From positions 33,588 to 97,587 of the forward strand of contig QKWP01001956.1 of assembly GCA_003550325.1 (NCBI GenBank): a DNA stretch of 64,000 bases, given 5' to 3'. Shown here piece by piece: positions 23,182 through 34,029 of the stretch. The stretch's first letter is position 1. Each line of letters starts with the position of its first letter. The notes under the pieces were generated by a model. That model was not told the DNA's origin. It ran no database searches and saw nothing but the letters and a program-made list of their open reading frames with translations. Source of the DNA: Gigaspora rosea (taxonomy: Eukaryota; Glomeromycota; Glomeromycetes; Diversisporales; Gigasporaceae). The position numbers and the translations under genes are program-made.

Positions 23182-23960
23182 CTATAATAAGATGCTAGTC
23201 CCAAAAAGCTTCTTATTTGATGCACAGTTGTAGAGATAGGAAAATTTCAATATTTCTTCATCAGGTGTGATTTCTTCCCTGCTTACAATATGTTCTAGAA
23301 ATTTAATTTGTTCTAGAAAAAAGAAGCATTTTTCCAAGTTGAGTCTAAGGTTTGCTTCTCTTAACACATTGAAAATGGTTTGGAGGTGGTAAATATGTTC
23401 TTCAAAAGTTTTTGAATAGATGGTAATATTATCTAAATAGACAACTACAAATTGATTTTTGAAAGGGTAAAGTAATTGATCCATTAACCTTTGGAGGGTG
23501 GCAGGGCATTACAGAGTCCGAAAGGCATAACGTTAAACTCATAGGTTCCAAATTTGGTAATAAATGCAGTTTTCTTTTTGTCTTCTTCTTGCACAGCTAC
23601 TTGCTAGTAACCGCTTGCTAGATCAAGACTTGTAAACCATTGAAATATAGTTTATAAATCAAGACTTGTGAACTATTGGGCTTCTTCAAATACAGTTAAT
23701 ATTTTATCAATGTTTGTTAAAGAATAAACATCCTTTTCAGTAATGGCATTAAGTTTTTTGTAGTCAATACAGATTCTTTTTTTCTCTTTCTTTTTAGGTA
23801 CTAGTCTGACAGAAGAAAACTAAGGACTAATAGATTCTCTAATAACTTCTTGCTATTCTATAGCGCAAATTTCATTTTCAAGGAAAGCTTGTTCATCAGA
23901 AGCAACCTGGTATGCTCTTGGTTTAAGTTTTCTCTAGCTCCATAGTTTGTTCTTCTTTAG
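23182..23960 (-). pseudogene. Reverse transcriptase, element 1, catalytic Asp lost
   Basis: Blocks in order on the minus strand: KKRICIDYKKLNAITEKD (about 23770-23720), FGTYEFNVMPFGLCNA (about 23560-23510), FVVVYLDNITIYS (about 23450-23410) and the thumb EANLRLNLEKCFFF. The YxDD box reads YLDN, so the second metal-binding Asp is gone. The open segment 23182-23484 covers the palm/thumb; upstream segments are frameshifted. Confidence 0.75.
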
Positions 23961-24583
23961 ATATATTTTGTACAAATATATTCCAATTGTTCATTAATGT
24001 TTCTCTTGCTTTTATAATCTCATTGTTTAGTTAGGGTTTTGCTCATATTAGGGATGATAGGATCTTTTTCTTATTTCAACAGTTATAACTCCTGTTAGGT
24101 AAGTAGCAGGTTCTTTTCTTGAATAAGATCTTTCCAAGAGTTTTCATACAATTCTTCTTCAAAAAAGTTATCAAAAAAGGCAGTTGAACTATTATCAGAA
24201 AGATAAGCTTCTTTAGACATAAAGGTTTCTTTCTTTTCATCCTCCAATTCACAATTCAGCCATTATTATCAAATTCATCACTAATATCAGCTAGTTTTGA
24301 TTTAGTGGCATGAGTAGTATTAATAGTAGCTTGTTTTTCAAGGTATTGGATATGTAGAATATGAGCACCAAAGTCAAGTTTAGTTTAAGATTTGTTAAAC
24401 CAATCAGTCTCCGATAAAAGGGTCTTATCAGATAATTCAATTACTTTTAGATTGATAGGGATAGCAATATCTTGTAAGGCAATTTTAACATTGTCAATAA
24501 TTCCTAGAGCTTTTGCTCTGTTTTTATTTGCATAATTACAATAGTTTTGGAGTCTTGATCAAGTTATAGTCTTAATTTTTCTA

Positions 24584-24814
24584 TTAATTTCTGGTAATAA
24601 TACTTACTGCAGCACCAGAGTCGAGTATAGCTACAACAGATTTTCTTTTAATTTGTATATGGCACCTCATTGCTACAGTTTTTTTATTTCTTTTAGGCTC
24701 AACATGGTTAGCCTTAGTAGTTGTAATTTTTCGCTTTAGGGCCTGGGGCAAAGTCTTCTGCTGGATAGATAGTTGAAGTGCTTGTCCAATAGTCATACTT
24801 ACTTTGGTATTCAA
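24584..24814 (-). pseudogene. Retropepsin-like protease fragment, element 1
   Basis: Contains VVAILDSGAAVSIIT, the flap-side catalytic DSGA motif of Ty3 proteases, preceded by MRCHIQIKRKS. It would cleave the Gag-Pol polyprotein. The downstream part (24470-24250) still resembles protease and linker, with frameshifts. Upstream it connects to the Lys-rich linker after the gag zinc knuckle. Confidence 0.65.
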
Positions 24815-25189
24815 AAAATAATATTATAGTGTTCAAGCTCTTTGATAACAGATGGTAGCCGTTTAACAGGAATTCATTTTGTAGGATTTGCAATTTTTGT
24901 CAAAGTATTGATTTCAATAGGTTTAGGTTTAGGACTGAAATTTTGTGAAGTAGTAATAGTTCTATTACATAGGTTTTTTTTTTTTTTGGATTCTGATAAC
25001 TTTTGCTTTTCTTTTTGTTCTTTGCAGTTAGTGCCGTAGGGAGAAGCTCAAGGTGAGTAGGTAATATAAACTTCATTCTCCCAGTAGTCATCATTTTCAA
25101 TTTCAACTATATTAATATTTCTTCTTTTTACAAATTGAGGTTTACTCATTTGGCTCCATTGTTCATAAGTGGTTCTTTTTTCTGACATA

Positions 25190-25669
25190 CAATCTTTAGC
25201 AGCATGTTCATATTCTCCACAGATATAACATTTGTATTTGTTTTTCTGGGTTGGTAGGCTTGGCTCCGGTTGGGCCTAATTTGGGTAGTTGGTTAAAATA
25301 TGAAGACTTGGTAGCCTCAGTTTGGGCGAATAGAGTAAATGCAATAGTGGCATAATTAAGAGTCATTTGTTGCATTTGCTTGGTCAAATTTTCAATATTC
25401 TTTTCATAGCTAGCCAAATTGATTTTTTTAGGTTGAGCATTGTTAGCAAAATCTTTGCCCTGTTCATGGTATTGTACCAGAGTATAAAGCACAGCTAAAT
25501 CAACTGGATTATGCATAGAAAGCATAGGAAGCAAGTCTGTGCATAATTCTTTTTTGAAATAGAGTAAAATCCAAACAGCATCAGTAATTTCACTTCTTTT
25601 AATCAAGCAATTAAATCTGCTATAGTAGGCTTCCACAAGTTCATCAGGTCCTTGTTTGATAGTATCCAA
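25190..25669 (-). pseudogene. Gag capsid region with CCHC zinc knuckle, element 1
   Basis: The N-terminal part (MDTIKQGPDELVEAYYSRF) is the retrotransposon gag signature. A coiled-coil-prone stretch follows, then the C-terminal zinc knuckle CYICGEYEHAAKDC (C-x2-C-x4-H-x4-C, about 25235-25190) after a frameshift. It packages RNA in virus-like particles. Element 3 carries the related knuckle KGHFARDC. Confidence 0.7.
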
Positions 25670-26139
25670 CTTCTTTAACTACTTGTTTTTCAATGTTGGG
25701 TACAAAAAATTTTTTTGAATTTATCAGTATTAGCTGTTTATAGATTGCCCCAATTTGGATTACCAGTAGTGGTTTGGGTACATAGAAAGTTTGTTGCCAC
25801 TCATCAGCCACTCTATGCAAGAAAGCAGGTAAAACTTTTCTTTTTAGTGAAGAATTCTATTTGTTTGCCGATGCAGCTTTTTCAAAGCTCTCAATCCAAG
25901 TATAAGGGTCTTGCTCAAGGAAAGGATCAATTTTAAGTAAAATAGAGCCAGTGGTATTGGCCTTAAGATAGTTCAAAATCTCATTATTGGTTGCCATAGT
26001 TAATGTTTTTGTTAATGGTTTTACAGCAGAAGTTGATATAGATAAAAAGGAATTGAAGTAGATTTAAAGTAGAAAGATTAATGCCAAATAAGGTAATTCA
26101 GAAAGTGGGTTATGAATTAAGGTTAATGCATATTAAAAT

Positions 26140-26598
26140 TTAGGGTGTTCCAGGAGTAATTTGTTGAAAAATGTCCTCAATAGGCTCCCTAATAGCAAGC
26201 TCTTTGTCTGTTAAATTTAAAGGGTTCTTTTCAAAATAATTGGTATATATAGCAGTAAAGGCAATAAAATGAATAATATCAATTATATTGCTAGGGGAAA
26301 TTCGATATTTAATACTATAGATTATCTTAAAGATGGTATTTTTATGTTTAGTTAAGTTAAATTCTTTATAAATAAGTGCAAGGTTATTGAAATATTCTAA
26401 GGATTTCCCAGTAAAATTAGTAACAGGAAATTTTTCTTTGTACCAACTAGCAAAGTTGTAAAAAAATGTAGGTATAGTATTAGTAAAAGGATAACAAATT
26501 TTACAAGAATCTTCTTTCTTTTCAGTAAGGAGTTGACATGTATGCAGGAATTGATGTTGAACTATTTTAGATAAGTACTCTCCAAAATCAAAATTCAT
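26140..26598 (-). CDS. Gag N-terminal ORF, element 1
   Basis: An open frame of 152 codons lies upstream of the gag capsid signature, starting MNFDFGEYLSKIVQHQF. It is rich in aromatic residues and ends with a stop well before the next gag segment (25669). By position it is the N-terminal matrix/capsid portion of gag. I recognise no specific fold. It could also be a separate small ORF of the element. Confidence 0.5.
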   Translation of the reverse strand: MNFDFGEYLSKIVQHQFLHTCQLLTEKKEDSCKICYPFTNTIPTFFYNFASWYKEKFPVTNFTGKSLEYFNNLALIYKEFNLTKHKNTIFKIIYSIKYRISPSNIIDIIHFIAFTAIYTNYFEKNPLNLTDKELAIREPIEDIFQQITPGTP

Positions 26599-26887
26599 TC
26601 ACTAGTGTGTTATCTTATTTGAAGCTGTTTGTCACAATACAAACACTTATGCTTTCACTTCAAATGATTAAGTTCTTCAAATATTTAGGTGGCTGTAGCA
26701 CTTCAGCGTTGCATTTCTCTACTATAATATGCTTAGTAGAAAAGTTTCGTATGGTCTCCTTTATATACCTTCCAAATTTCACGTAGGTAGCTTCAAAATT
26801 CGTCTCAGATTGCTTCAATTTGTGAATAGTTCTTACTGATATTTTCTTTCTTTTTAGAGTTGGTGAATCTCATAGTTACCACCAATT
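26599..26887. other. Possible remnant of the element 1 5' LTR
   Basis: Non-coding stretch between the start of element 1 gag and LTR copy C. Its position fits a 5' LTR or leader, but no second copy was found for comparison. Confidence 0.3.
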
Positions 26888-27544
26888 TGTCAACCTAGAT
26901 TTCTACCTCTTTGAGAAATGCTAGAGACTAAAGCGACTAATGCAGAGAGACACTTTATGTAATGTTACAAGCGACTATAACCTTCAATATAGTACTTGCA
27001 ACACAGCACACAGCGACAGGGAACTTGTAAGGGTCAGAGAAGATATGAAGCAGTGTGGAAGTGGAATATTACTTTACTAGAGCGGTTCAATATATATTCA
27101 TTAAATGACAAGGGTATATTTATTAATCAAAGATATATTTTATTTATTTAGATAATAATATGCAAGAGATATAACTATGTTTAGGTGTTAGAGAGAGGAG
27201 GAGGAAAATCTGAGTCTAATGTGCAGAAGGGGAGAAAACTAGGGTTTATATATCTTTTTACAGCTATCAGTTACTATAGTATGAAATGGCAGAAATGGTA
27301 GAAATGGTAGAAATGGTAGAAATGGTAGAAATGGTAGAAATGGTATAAATGGTAGAAAGGTAGAAATGGTAGAAATAGTTAACCATGTTACTCGTACTTC
27401 TAACTATGCCATATATAGTTAATAATATAAAATAATATAATGTAATATAAAATAATAATACAATAAAATAATATAATGAAATATAACTAAATTAATATTA
27501 GAAAATACATTCAAGAAACTAATACTAAAACTTGTTCTATAACA
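26888..27544 (-). repeat. Ty3 LTR copy C (TGT...ACA), 3' LTR of element 2
   Basis: Starts TGTCAACCTAGATTTC, nearly identical to LTR copy A over its first 80 bases, then diverges. It ends CTATAACA. It includes the 9-bp minisatellite at 27283-27379. Length is 657 bp. Confidence 0.7.
27283..27379. repeat. 9-bp minisatellite (GAAATGGTA)n inside LTR copy C
   Basis: About ten tandem units of GAAATGGTA with few variants. Unlike LTR copies A and B, which lack it, so the array expanded after these LTRs diverged. Confidence 0.85.
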
Positions 27545-28510
27545 TTTCCGACCCCTTTAAGAATGAGCACAGTGAATTCTAATTTCATCCAAGAGCGTAG
27601 AGAATTTTTCTTTACTTAATTTTTCCAAGTTAGTATAAGTTATGTCTGTAGTGGAGTAGAGAGTAGACAATCCACAAATTTGGAGTAGTTGGAAAATTTA
27701 GTTGGCACATTTCCATACTCTTGAAGCTCGTCAAGATTCTAAGCTTTCTTTTAGAGTGTTCCATAACTTTTGGGTCTTTTTCTTGGTCTTGTTATTTATC
27801 TTTAGTTGTTCCAGATAATAACAGGCTTCAAGGATTCTAACTTGGGGTTCTCTATGTTTTTCTCAGCTTTCTGTTCTGAGTTGAGTGAGTATGTCTTGTA
27901 ACTTTTCTAAGTCAGTATTTCCAATTAAAGGATCTCTTCGAACACATGTTCTATCTATTGTCTCTGTTAAGTCATCAATCAGTTTGTCTAAGGTGGTCTT
28001 TTCTGGTTCTTTTTGGTTATCATTTTCTGGTTCTGAAGAGATTACTATGTTTTTCTCAATGGTCTCTGAAAGAGGGTTAGTTGTACTATCTTCTGATTCT
28101 AATTCCAAATTTTCTTGAGTAGGTTCTGTTGAGTAAATATAGTTCTCAAGATTTGGTTCAGGTAAAGGATCATTCTGGATCTGGGTTTCATTTTCTGTAG
28201 GAAATTGTAGCGAGAGCAAAATTTCATTTCCATTAGTTATAATAACATTATTCAGAGTAATACTTAAACTATGATTTTGTGATAAGGGGTCTAAATTCCA
28301 ATGCTTAATAAATTCAGCAAGGGTAATTAAGGTTTGGGGTTGGAGTGTTAAAGTTTCCATAAAGAAAATTAAAGTTTTGTTCTTTGAGAGAAAAAGGAAA
28401 AGGAGAAATATTTTTAGAAATTGTAACATTGAAATAAGGGTGGCAAATCTAATAATAAAAATATTGTTGTACATAGTAAATAAAAATAAGACTAGATAAT
28501 TGTTTTGCAA
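27545..28510 (-). CDS. 3'-terminal ORF of Ty3 element 2, unknown function
   Basis: The open frame covers 27863-28510; a likely start is the Met near 28360 (METLTLQPQTLITLAEF), since the upstream residues look like translated leader. The protein is acidic (TENETQIQND..., SSEPENDNQKEPEKT) and then basic. After 27863 a shifted frame continues (RILEACYYLEQLK..., KKKTQKLWNTLKES) toward the LTR. Copies A and B have an analogous ORF here. I recognise no domain, and neither a signal peptide nor a membrane anchor is evident from the likely start. Confidence 0.5.
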
Positions 28511-28849
28511 TGTCTATTATGTTCGTAACGGCTATCATGTGATCAAAAATTCGTAACGTAGATCATGTGACCAAAAATCTTCTTACTAATCAAAAATGCC
28601 ATCAAGTCGATTTGCGCGTTCCGGTGACGTTTTTGTACTATGATAAGCTTAGTAGAAAAGATAAGGAATCATCTGTTGGGTATAAAATCAAAATTTCAGC
28701 TCGAACGGAGCAATTTTGATCGACTTTACTTAGTAGCAAACGTTCCACAAATATAAAATCTGATTTCTATATATTATTCTTACTTCTAATTTTTAAATAA
28801 AATGGGGGTGACTTAAAAAAAATTGTTTGTTGTACACTATAAATTAAGG
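28511..28849. other. Spacer between integrase and 3' ORF of element 2
   Basis: Non-coding, with a repeated ATCATGTGA(T/C)CAAAAAT pair at about 28534 and 28564. It could hold a promoter for the 3' ORF; that is inference. Confidence 0.35.
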
Positions 28850-30160
28850 GGTTTCCATCTGTTTTAAGAATTTCTCTCCAGAAATTCTAAATGACAATCA
28901 TAGGTTGCCAATCTTGTTTCTCGTAGTACTTAACAAGACAATTACTATTGTAATAATGTTTTTCCATCTGTTGTACACAGTTTATAGGCGCCATTATTTA
29001 ATTTTTCCTTAATAATAAATGGTTCTATTCTTTTCTCTTCAAATTTTGCAGAGCGAGAGGCTTCAATGTCTTTTCTTTGTACCCAAACTTTGTCACCAAT
29101 TTCAAATTCTTCTTTTTGTATTCTTGAGTCAAATCTAACTCCTGTTTCTTTTGGGATTTAATTGTATTCTCTCTGGCAGCATTATGTTGGTATGGTAATT
29201 CTTCTATTAATTCAAAGGCTCTTTGTAATATACTGTTTTCTAATGATATTTCTTTATCTGAGTCAACTGGGTCTATAAAAATAAAAGTTTCAATGGGTAG
29301 GATAGCTTGTCTACCATATACTAAGTGGAAAGGGGTGTATCTAGTAGTTGTATGTCTTTTGGTTCTGTATGCAAACAGTACAGCAGATATGTTCAGGTCC
29401 CAATCTTCAATATTTTCTGTGACTTTGCAAGAGGATTGCAGAGTGTTCTATTTAATCTTTCAACCATTCCATTGGTCTGTGGATAGTAAGGTGAGGAGAA
29501 TATGTACTTTATTAAAAATTTTTACACAATATTCTAACAACTTCACTAGTGAAATTCTTTCCATTATCAGAAAGAATAATTTTGGGACTCCATGTCTGCA
29601 AACAATTTCTTCAAAGATGAACTTTGCTAGGGTTTCTGCACCTGCATCTGGCACAGCTTTAGCTTCAGGCCAGCGAGTAAGATAATCAGTTCAACAATAA
29701 TATAGCAATTGTTGCAAGCAGTTATTGGTAAAGGCCCTACTAGGTCTATGCCTATTCTTTCAAAGTCTCTTCCAACTTGAATAGGGTGGAGAGGTTCTTT
29801 TCTTTTACTTTTGCCTCGTTTTTGTCAGACTTCACATGAGCGAACATAATTTTGAACATTCTTGTACATTTGGTCCCAATAGTAGCATTCAGATATTTTA
29901 TAATACATAGCATCTGTTTCTAAATGTCCAGCGGTAGGATGACTATGCATCATATATAAAATTGGTTCAACTTCAGTTCATTTGATTACTCTAATAGGTT
30001 TGTCTGGGTCTTTTCGATTCTTTTTATACAATAATTTGTCCTTTACTCTATAATGTCTAGATTGATTAATAATTGTCTGTTTTTCATTGTTCATTAAATT
30101 AGAGGGGAGTGTGTCTGTTTCTAGATATTCTACTAAATTTTGGTATTGGTCCAAGTTCAT
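28850..30160 (-). pseudogene. Integrase, element 2
   Basis: The lead-in NLDQYQNLVEYLETDTLP and HxxH region (MMHSHPTAGHL) are followed by IGIDLVGPLP (first catalytic Asp), SDNGKNFTSE (second) and PQTNGMVERLN (Glu). The C-terminal domain contains IEPFIIKEKLNNGAYKL. All three catalytic positions of the DDE core are therefore visible, but across at least two frames, so the protein is interrupted. Confidence 0.75.
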
Positions 30161-30498
30161 ATAATAGCAGTAGTAGAGGAGTGTGTCTCAGTCAGTAATC
30201 GAGAAAGGGCATCAACATTCAAATGGATTCTTCCAGGTTTATGTACAATTGTGAAATGATACGGTTGGAGTTTCATTATCCATCGGTCTAGTCGTCCTTT
30301 TGGTTGTGAGGATTTTAACCATTTGAGAGCAGAATGGTTGGTAACCAGTGTGAAGTGACTTGTACCAAAATATTTGTGAAAATGTTCAATGGCACATACT
30401 ATAGCAGCACATTCTAATTCAGTTGCTCTATAGTTCATTTCTTCTCTTTTTAGACTTTTACTAGCGTAAGCAATTGGGTGTTCCTTTTTATCATTCAA
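30157..30498 (-). CDS. RNase H domain, element 2
   Basis: Open for 113 codons: KKEHPIAYASKSLKREEMNY, TELECAAIVCAIEHFHKYF (catalytic Glu), FTLVTNHSALKWL (usual Asp as Asn in TNHSAL) and DALSRLL at the end. It removes RNA from the RNA/DNA hybrid during reverse transcription. The catalytic Asp of the T-D-H motif appears as Asn, which would weaken or abolish activity. It overlaps the integrase lead-in by a few bases. Confidence 0.75.
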   Translation of the reverse strand: MNDKKEHPIAYASKSLKREEMNYRATELECAAIVCAIEHFHKYFGTSHFTLVTNHSALKWLKSSQPKGRLDRWIMKLQPYHFTIVHKPGRIHLNVDALSRLLTETHSSTTAII

Positions 30499-30675
30499 TA
30501 TTTGACTTAAAGTGGCTCCAAATCTGGTATAGGAAGCATCAGTGGCTAGAATAAATTCTCTTTTGTAGTCTGGGTAGATAAGAATGGGGCAGTGGTAAGT
30601 CAGTGCTTGAGTTCATTAAAGGCTTTTTGACATTGGTCATTCCATTCATAAACATTGTCCTTATGCAGCAATTGA

Positions 30676-31421
30676 TTAAGAGGATAGGCAATAGAGGAAA
30701 AGTGTTTTATGAACTATCAGTAATATCCAGCAAGACCTAAAAATGAATGTAGCTGGGTAACACTTTTCAGAAGTTGGATTTTCTGAACAGCAATTATTTT
30801 GTCTGGGTCTGGAGAGGTTCTTTTTTCTTCTATTATGTGTCCTAGAAAAGGTAGGCGTTTCATCCAAAAATTATATTTTTCAATATTTAACTTAAATCCT
30901 GCTTTATGTATTCTAGTGAATACTTCTCTTAGATGTTTAATATGGTCATCAAATGTTCATGAGAAGACATTGGTATCATCCAGGTATACTACTACATATT
31001 TGTAAGCTATGCTTTTGTAAACTTTATTCATAAGATGTTGAAAGGTAGCAGGGGCATTGCACAATCCAAAGGGCATGACATTGAACTTATAGGTTCCATA
31101 TCTAGTGATGAAAGCAGTTTTCTCTCTATCTTCTGGGTGTACTTTTACTTGCCAGTACCCACTTATAAGATCAAGGGTGGAAAAATAGGTAGCTCCAGCA
31201 AGTGAGTCAAGCATTTCATCTATTCGGGGCAAGGGGTATTGGTCCTTTTTGGTTACAGCATTTAGTTTTCTGTAATCTACACAAAATCTTTTCTTTTTAT
31301 TTTTCTTTGTTACCAATACAACAGGAGAGGCCCACGGGCTAGAGAACTCTTTTATTAACTTGTTATCCAATATTCGTTGTACCTCTTCATTAATAAAGTT
31401 TTGCTTGGTAAGAGGCACCAT
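30676..31421 (-). pseudogene. Reverse transcriptase, element 2 (YLDD intact)
   Basis: Near-complete palm in one open segment (30957-31421): SSPWASPVVLVTKKNKKKRF, VDYRKLNAVTKKDQYPLPRI, STLDLISGYWQV (first catalytic Asp), YKFNVMPFGLCNAPATF and YVVVYLDDTNVFS. The thumb (NIEKYNFWMKRLPFLGH and similar) continues at 30960-30680 in other frames after a stop. The sequence is typical of Ty3 RTs, and this is the best-kept RT of the window. Confidence 0.8.
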
Positions 31422-31684
31422 ATAAGATCAAGATCTGACAGGGGTACATTATCAGTAAAAATTCTATGGGTCACTAGGTCAGTTCTACCTAGTTGGGTCA
31501 TATCTTTTGCAAAGAGATCAGCAAATTCAAGAAGCAGTTGTCGAAATTGGGCTCCTTGGTGAGTAATTAAGGGTCCTACTTTTGGTTTTATTTCCTGAGT
31601 CACAGTATAAATTTCTCGAATAATTCTGGGTCTAGAATTGTCTGTGTCTTCGAGTAGTTTTTGATCTTGCTCATGATGACTCAA
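31355..31684 (-). CDS. Pre-RT linker, element 2
   Basis: A 109-codon frame containing FADLFAKDMTQLGRTDLVTH, the conserved region just upstream of Ty3 RT. In usual elements this follows the protease; here it follows the gag coiled coil directly. The last residues (after 31421) are out of frame with RT. Confidence 0.6.
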   Translation of the reverse strand: MSHHEQDQKLLEDTDNSRPRIIREIYTVTQEIKPKVGPLITHQGAQFRQLLLEFADLFAKDMTQLGRTDLVTHRIFTDNVPLSDLDLIWCLLPSKTLLMKRYNEYWITS

Positions 31685-31689
31685 AAATT

Positions 31690-32522
31690 TTGAGCATTAC
31701 CATTATTAAGATTGGATACAGGAGCAGCAGAGGAAGAGGATTCATTATACAAGTCTCTGAGCCGAGTGTGGAAGGTTTCAAAGTAACTAACGCGGGCTTG
31801 TAGTTCCCTTATAGTCTAGTTCTGGTGTTCAAACATTTTAGCTTGTTCCTGTAGCAAAGCAATAATTTGAGCCTGCTGTTTAATCTGTTTCTGAAGGAGA
31901 GAGACTAGGTCTGTGGTTCTAAAATTGCTATTGCAGTTTTTATAGGTGCAGCAACAGGTGATCCTGGTGTTGGAAAGGTTGGAGGAGACAGAACTTCTGG
32001 GTCTGGAGGAGGGTAAAGTGCTTCATAACATTCCTCACAATAGGAGTCAAATTGTTCTAACTCAGTGTTCTTTCTGGCCATAATATATTCCTTACAAAGT
32101 CCAATGGTTCCTTGGAAATTTCTTTGTAAGTTTTTCATAGCTTTCCTTTAATCAAAGTCTGGATGACTAGTGTCAAAAGATTCTTTTAAAATTCTTTGTA
32201 AAGTTTCTTCTTCAGTTTCACTCAATTGTACTTGGGAGGCTCTCATGATAACATTGACTTCATTATAGGTATAGTCCTGGTTGGATAGGTCAGCTATTTG
32301 GGGTTCAAGAGCATGAGCAAGGTCTTCATTACTTTCTCCAATCTGTATTTTGGCTAGTCGATAAATTCGGCTTTGGTTAAGGTCATATGCATGCCCAGCA
32401 TTTCTAGTAGATTCTGTATAGTGGCTTACTCGAGTCCATAGGTTGTAATTGGGATTCCATTCCACATCCTTGGCGGCTTTATAAGCATACAAGCATTCAA
32501 GGTTGGGCTTGAGAATTTGCAA
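31690..32522 (-). pseudogene. Gag-like N-terminal region with CxxC, element 2
   Basis: Segment 32148-32522 contains YKAAKDVEWNPNYNLWTRV and ESTRNAGHAYDLNQSRIYRL. Segment 31905-32138 contains ELEQFDSYCEECYEALYPPP (CxxC). The 31690-31860 part (TIRELQARVSYFETFHTRL) is coiled-coil-like. A paralogue lies at 7417-8267. No capsid signature or CCHC box is visible, so calling it gag rests on position. Confidence 0.5.
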
Positions 32523-32750
32523 TTATGAAAGCAGCTATAATAAATAGTATATAAAGATACCAAGAATTGTATTAGTGTATTTTAGTGAAGACAGCATACT
32601 CAAATCCACAGGTTGTACTTTGAGGGTCATCTCAGTCCAAACCTTAGTAAAAATCAATTCAGCATTCTTTGCAAACTAAGGTTTGCTCCAAGGGTCTGAT
32701 ATCTTTTGGTTTCTGAGGTACTTTGCATTTGTAGTGTTATCCTATATCCA
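32512..32750. repeat. LTR fragment and second gag-like fragment
   Basis: 32512-32620 matches an internal part of LTR copies A and B (AATTTGCAATTATGAAAG...). 32620-32750 again resembles the gag start (CAAATCCACAGGTTGTA next to the element 2 version). It looks like a recombined junction between Ty3 copies. Confidence 0.4.
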
Positions 32751-33435
32751 CTTCTTCAAAGATATTAGGTAACTAGAGCGATATTAGACAGTGAACACTT
32801 TGTGTAACCTCACTTTGTTACTGTGATATATCTAAGTCGGAAGGCGTTTTTTAATAAAACTTAACAAAGAAGATTTAAGGCAATTTGCAATTACGAAAGA
32901 GGCTACAATTAGAAGTATATGAGGATACTAATAATTGTTTAATTTGTGTAGTTAATAGTTGTTTTTATTAGTGAAAGAGTATGAAGACTCGATGTTGAAC
33001 TTGGGGTCCACATCGGCCGCTTTTATACATTTTTGTTTTTCACAAATGTAACGGACTATATCTATTACATGTGCAATAAATGCTATATCTATTACTAATA
33101 AAATATATAGTATAAATGATATAAATGTAATATATGAAATAAATGATATATGTGTTATAAATAAAATATAGAGTATATATGCTATAAATATGACATGTTT
33201 TATAAATGCCATATATGCGTTTTGGCGCGCAGTAGATCGCCTAGCCAATCAAATTGTAGATCTGATACTTGATCATCTATTGGTTCCGATCTTGGTAACC
33301 AATGGTCGTACAGTGATGATCTATAGCTCATTCGAACCGTCTCATTGAGCTGAGTCGAATGGTGGTTGTTTCATCGAATTTTAATCACTGGATCGAGAGT
33401 TATGCCCGTTTTTGTGTAATTTTTATAGGTCAACA
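32750..33435 (-). repeat. Divergent Ty3 LTR copy D
   Basis: Its 3' end (ATCACTGGAT...TTTTATAGGTCAACA) parallels the ends of LTRs A and B, and a segment near 32880 (AATTTGCAATTACGAAAGAG) matches their interior. It is a separate subfamily, and its left boundary is uncertain. An (ATA)-rich low-complexity tract spans about 33060-33210. Confidence 0.5.
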
Positions 33436-33519
33436 GTAGCAATGGTTAATCTTTAGTCTAAGTAGTGAGATAAGTGAAGGTTATTTACTTTTTGGAGTTG
33501 ACAACTACATTAATATCTT

Positions 33520-33815
33520 TGGTTTTCAAAGATCTGGGTCATTTGGGGAAGTTAGCTTTAATGTGTCCATATTGTTCACACTGATAACAGTAATTATTGG
33601 GCAGTCCTTATACAGGTGTCCAGATTGAGAGTAGGTTTTGCAAATATTTTGTTTAGGGGCTTGCTTAGGCAGTATGCAGCAAGATGTCCATAATAATGAC
33701 AATGATAACATTTATTAATAGAACAGTCAGAATAAAAGTAGTTGTAGGAATAGCAGCATCTGCATTTTTGGTTAGTGAAAGATGCACTAGATCTGGGTCT
33801 ACAGGTAACAGTCAT
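33520..33815 (-). CDS. Multiple zinc-knuckle segment, element 4
   Basis: Four CCHC-like units in about 80 residues across two overlapping frames: CRCCYSYNYFYSDC (His replaced by Tyr), CYHCHYYGHLAAYC (complete), CKTYSQSGHLYKDC (second Cys lost) and CYQCEQYGHIKANF (last Cys lost). Such arrays bind single-stranded nucleic acid. It lies beside LTR copy D. It could be a gag piece moved by recombination or a captured cellular zinc-knuckle protein. Confidence 0.5.
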
Positions 33816-34029
33816 CTAATTGTTAGGTGCTGTTTCTAACACCTAGGCTTCTTTTGGGCTGAGATATTCCTGTTCAAACTTTTCTAATTTTCTTTTATCA
33901 GTGATAGTAGATTGGGTAGGCAAATGTTGGTTGTGTTCATAGATGTTAGGTACATGAATCTTCTTTTTGTTCTACTTAAGCATATAGGCTTTATTTTTCT
34001 AACTGTAACTTGCATCTACTTTTTGTAAC

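Larger units (their letters stand above)
19616..26598 (-). mobile_element. Ty3/gypsy retrotransposon, element 1 (degenerate)
   Basis: Minus-strand order is gag (26598-25190), protease (about 24600), reverse transcriptase (23960-23180), RNase H (23180-22575), an unidentified coding block (22560-20935) and integrase (20930-19616). This is the Ty3 order with an extra block before integrase. It belongs to the same family as element 3 (shared gag/zinc-knuckle and RT sequence) and differs from element 2. Many stops and frameshifts. No matching pair of LTRs was identified; the 26599-26887 flank may hold part of one. Confidence 0.75.
26888..32522 (-). mobile_element. Ty3/gypsy retrotransposon, element 2
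   Basis: Most complete element of the window. On the minus strand the order is gag/coiled coil (32522-31690), RT linker and RT (31684-30680), RNase H (30500-30157), integrase (30160-28850), 3'-terminal ORF (28510-27545) and 3' LTR (27544-26888). No zinc knuckle or protease is present between gag and RT. RT keeps YLDD. Integrase and RT are broken by single frameshifts. The 5' LTR is not cleanly identified: 32512-32620 is an internal LTR-like fragment. Confidence 0.75.

Noticed and set aside
29293..29685. Plus-strand 130-residue frame
   Set aside because: Shadow of the minus-strand integrase of Ty3 element 2.
32952..33248. Minus-strand Ile-rich 98-residue frame
   Set aside because: Arises from an ATA-rich low-complexity tract in LTR copy D.
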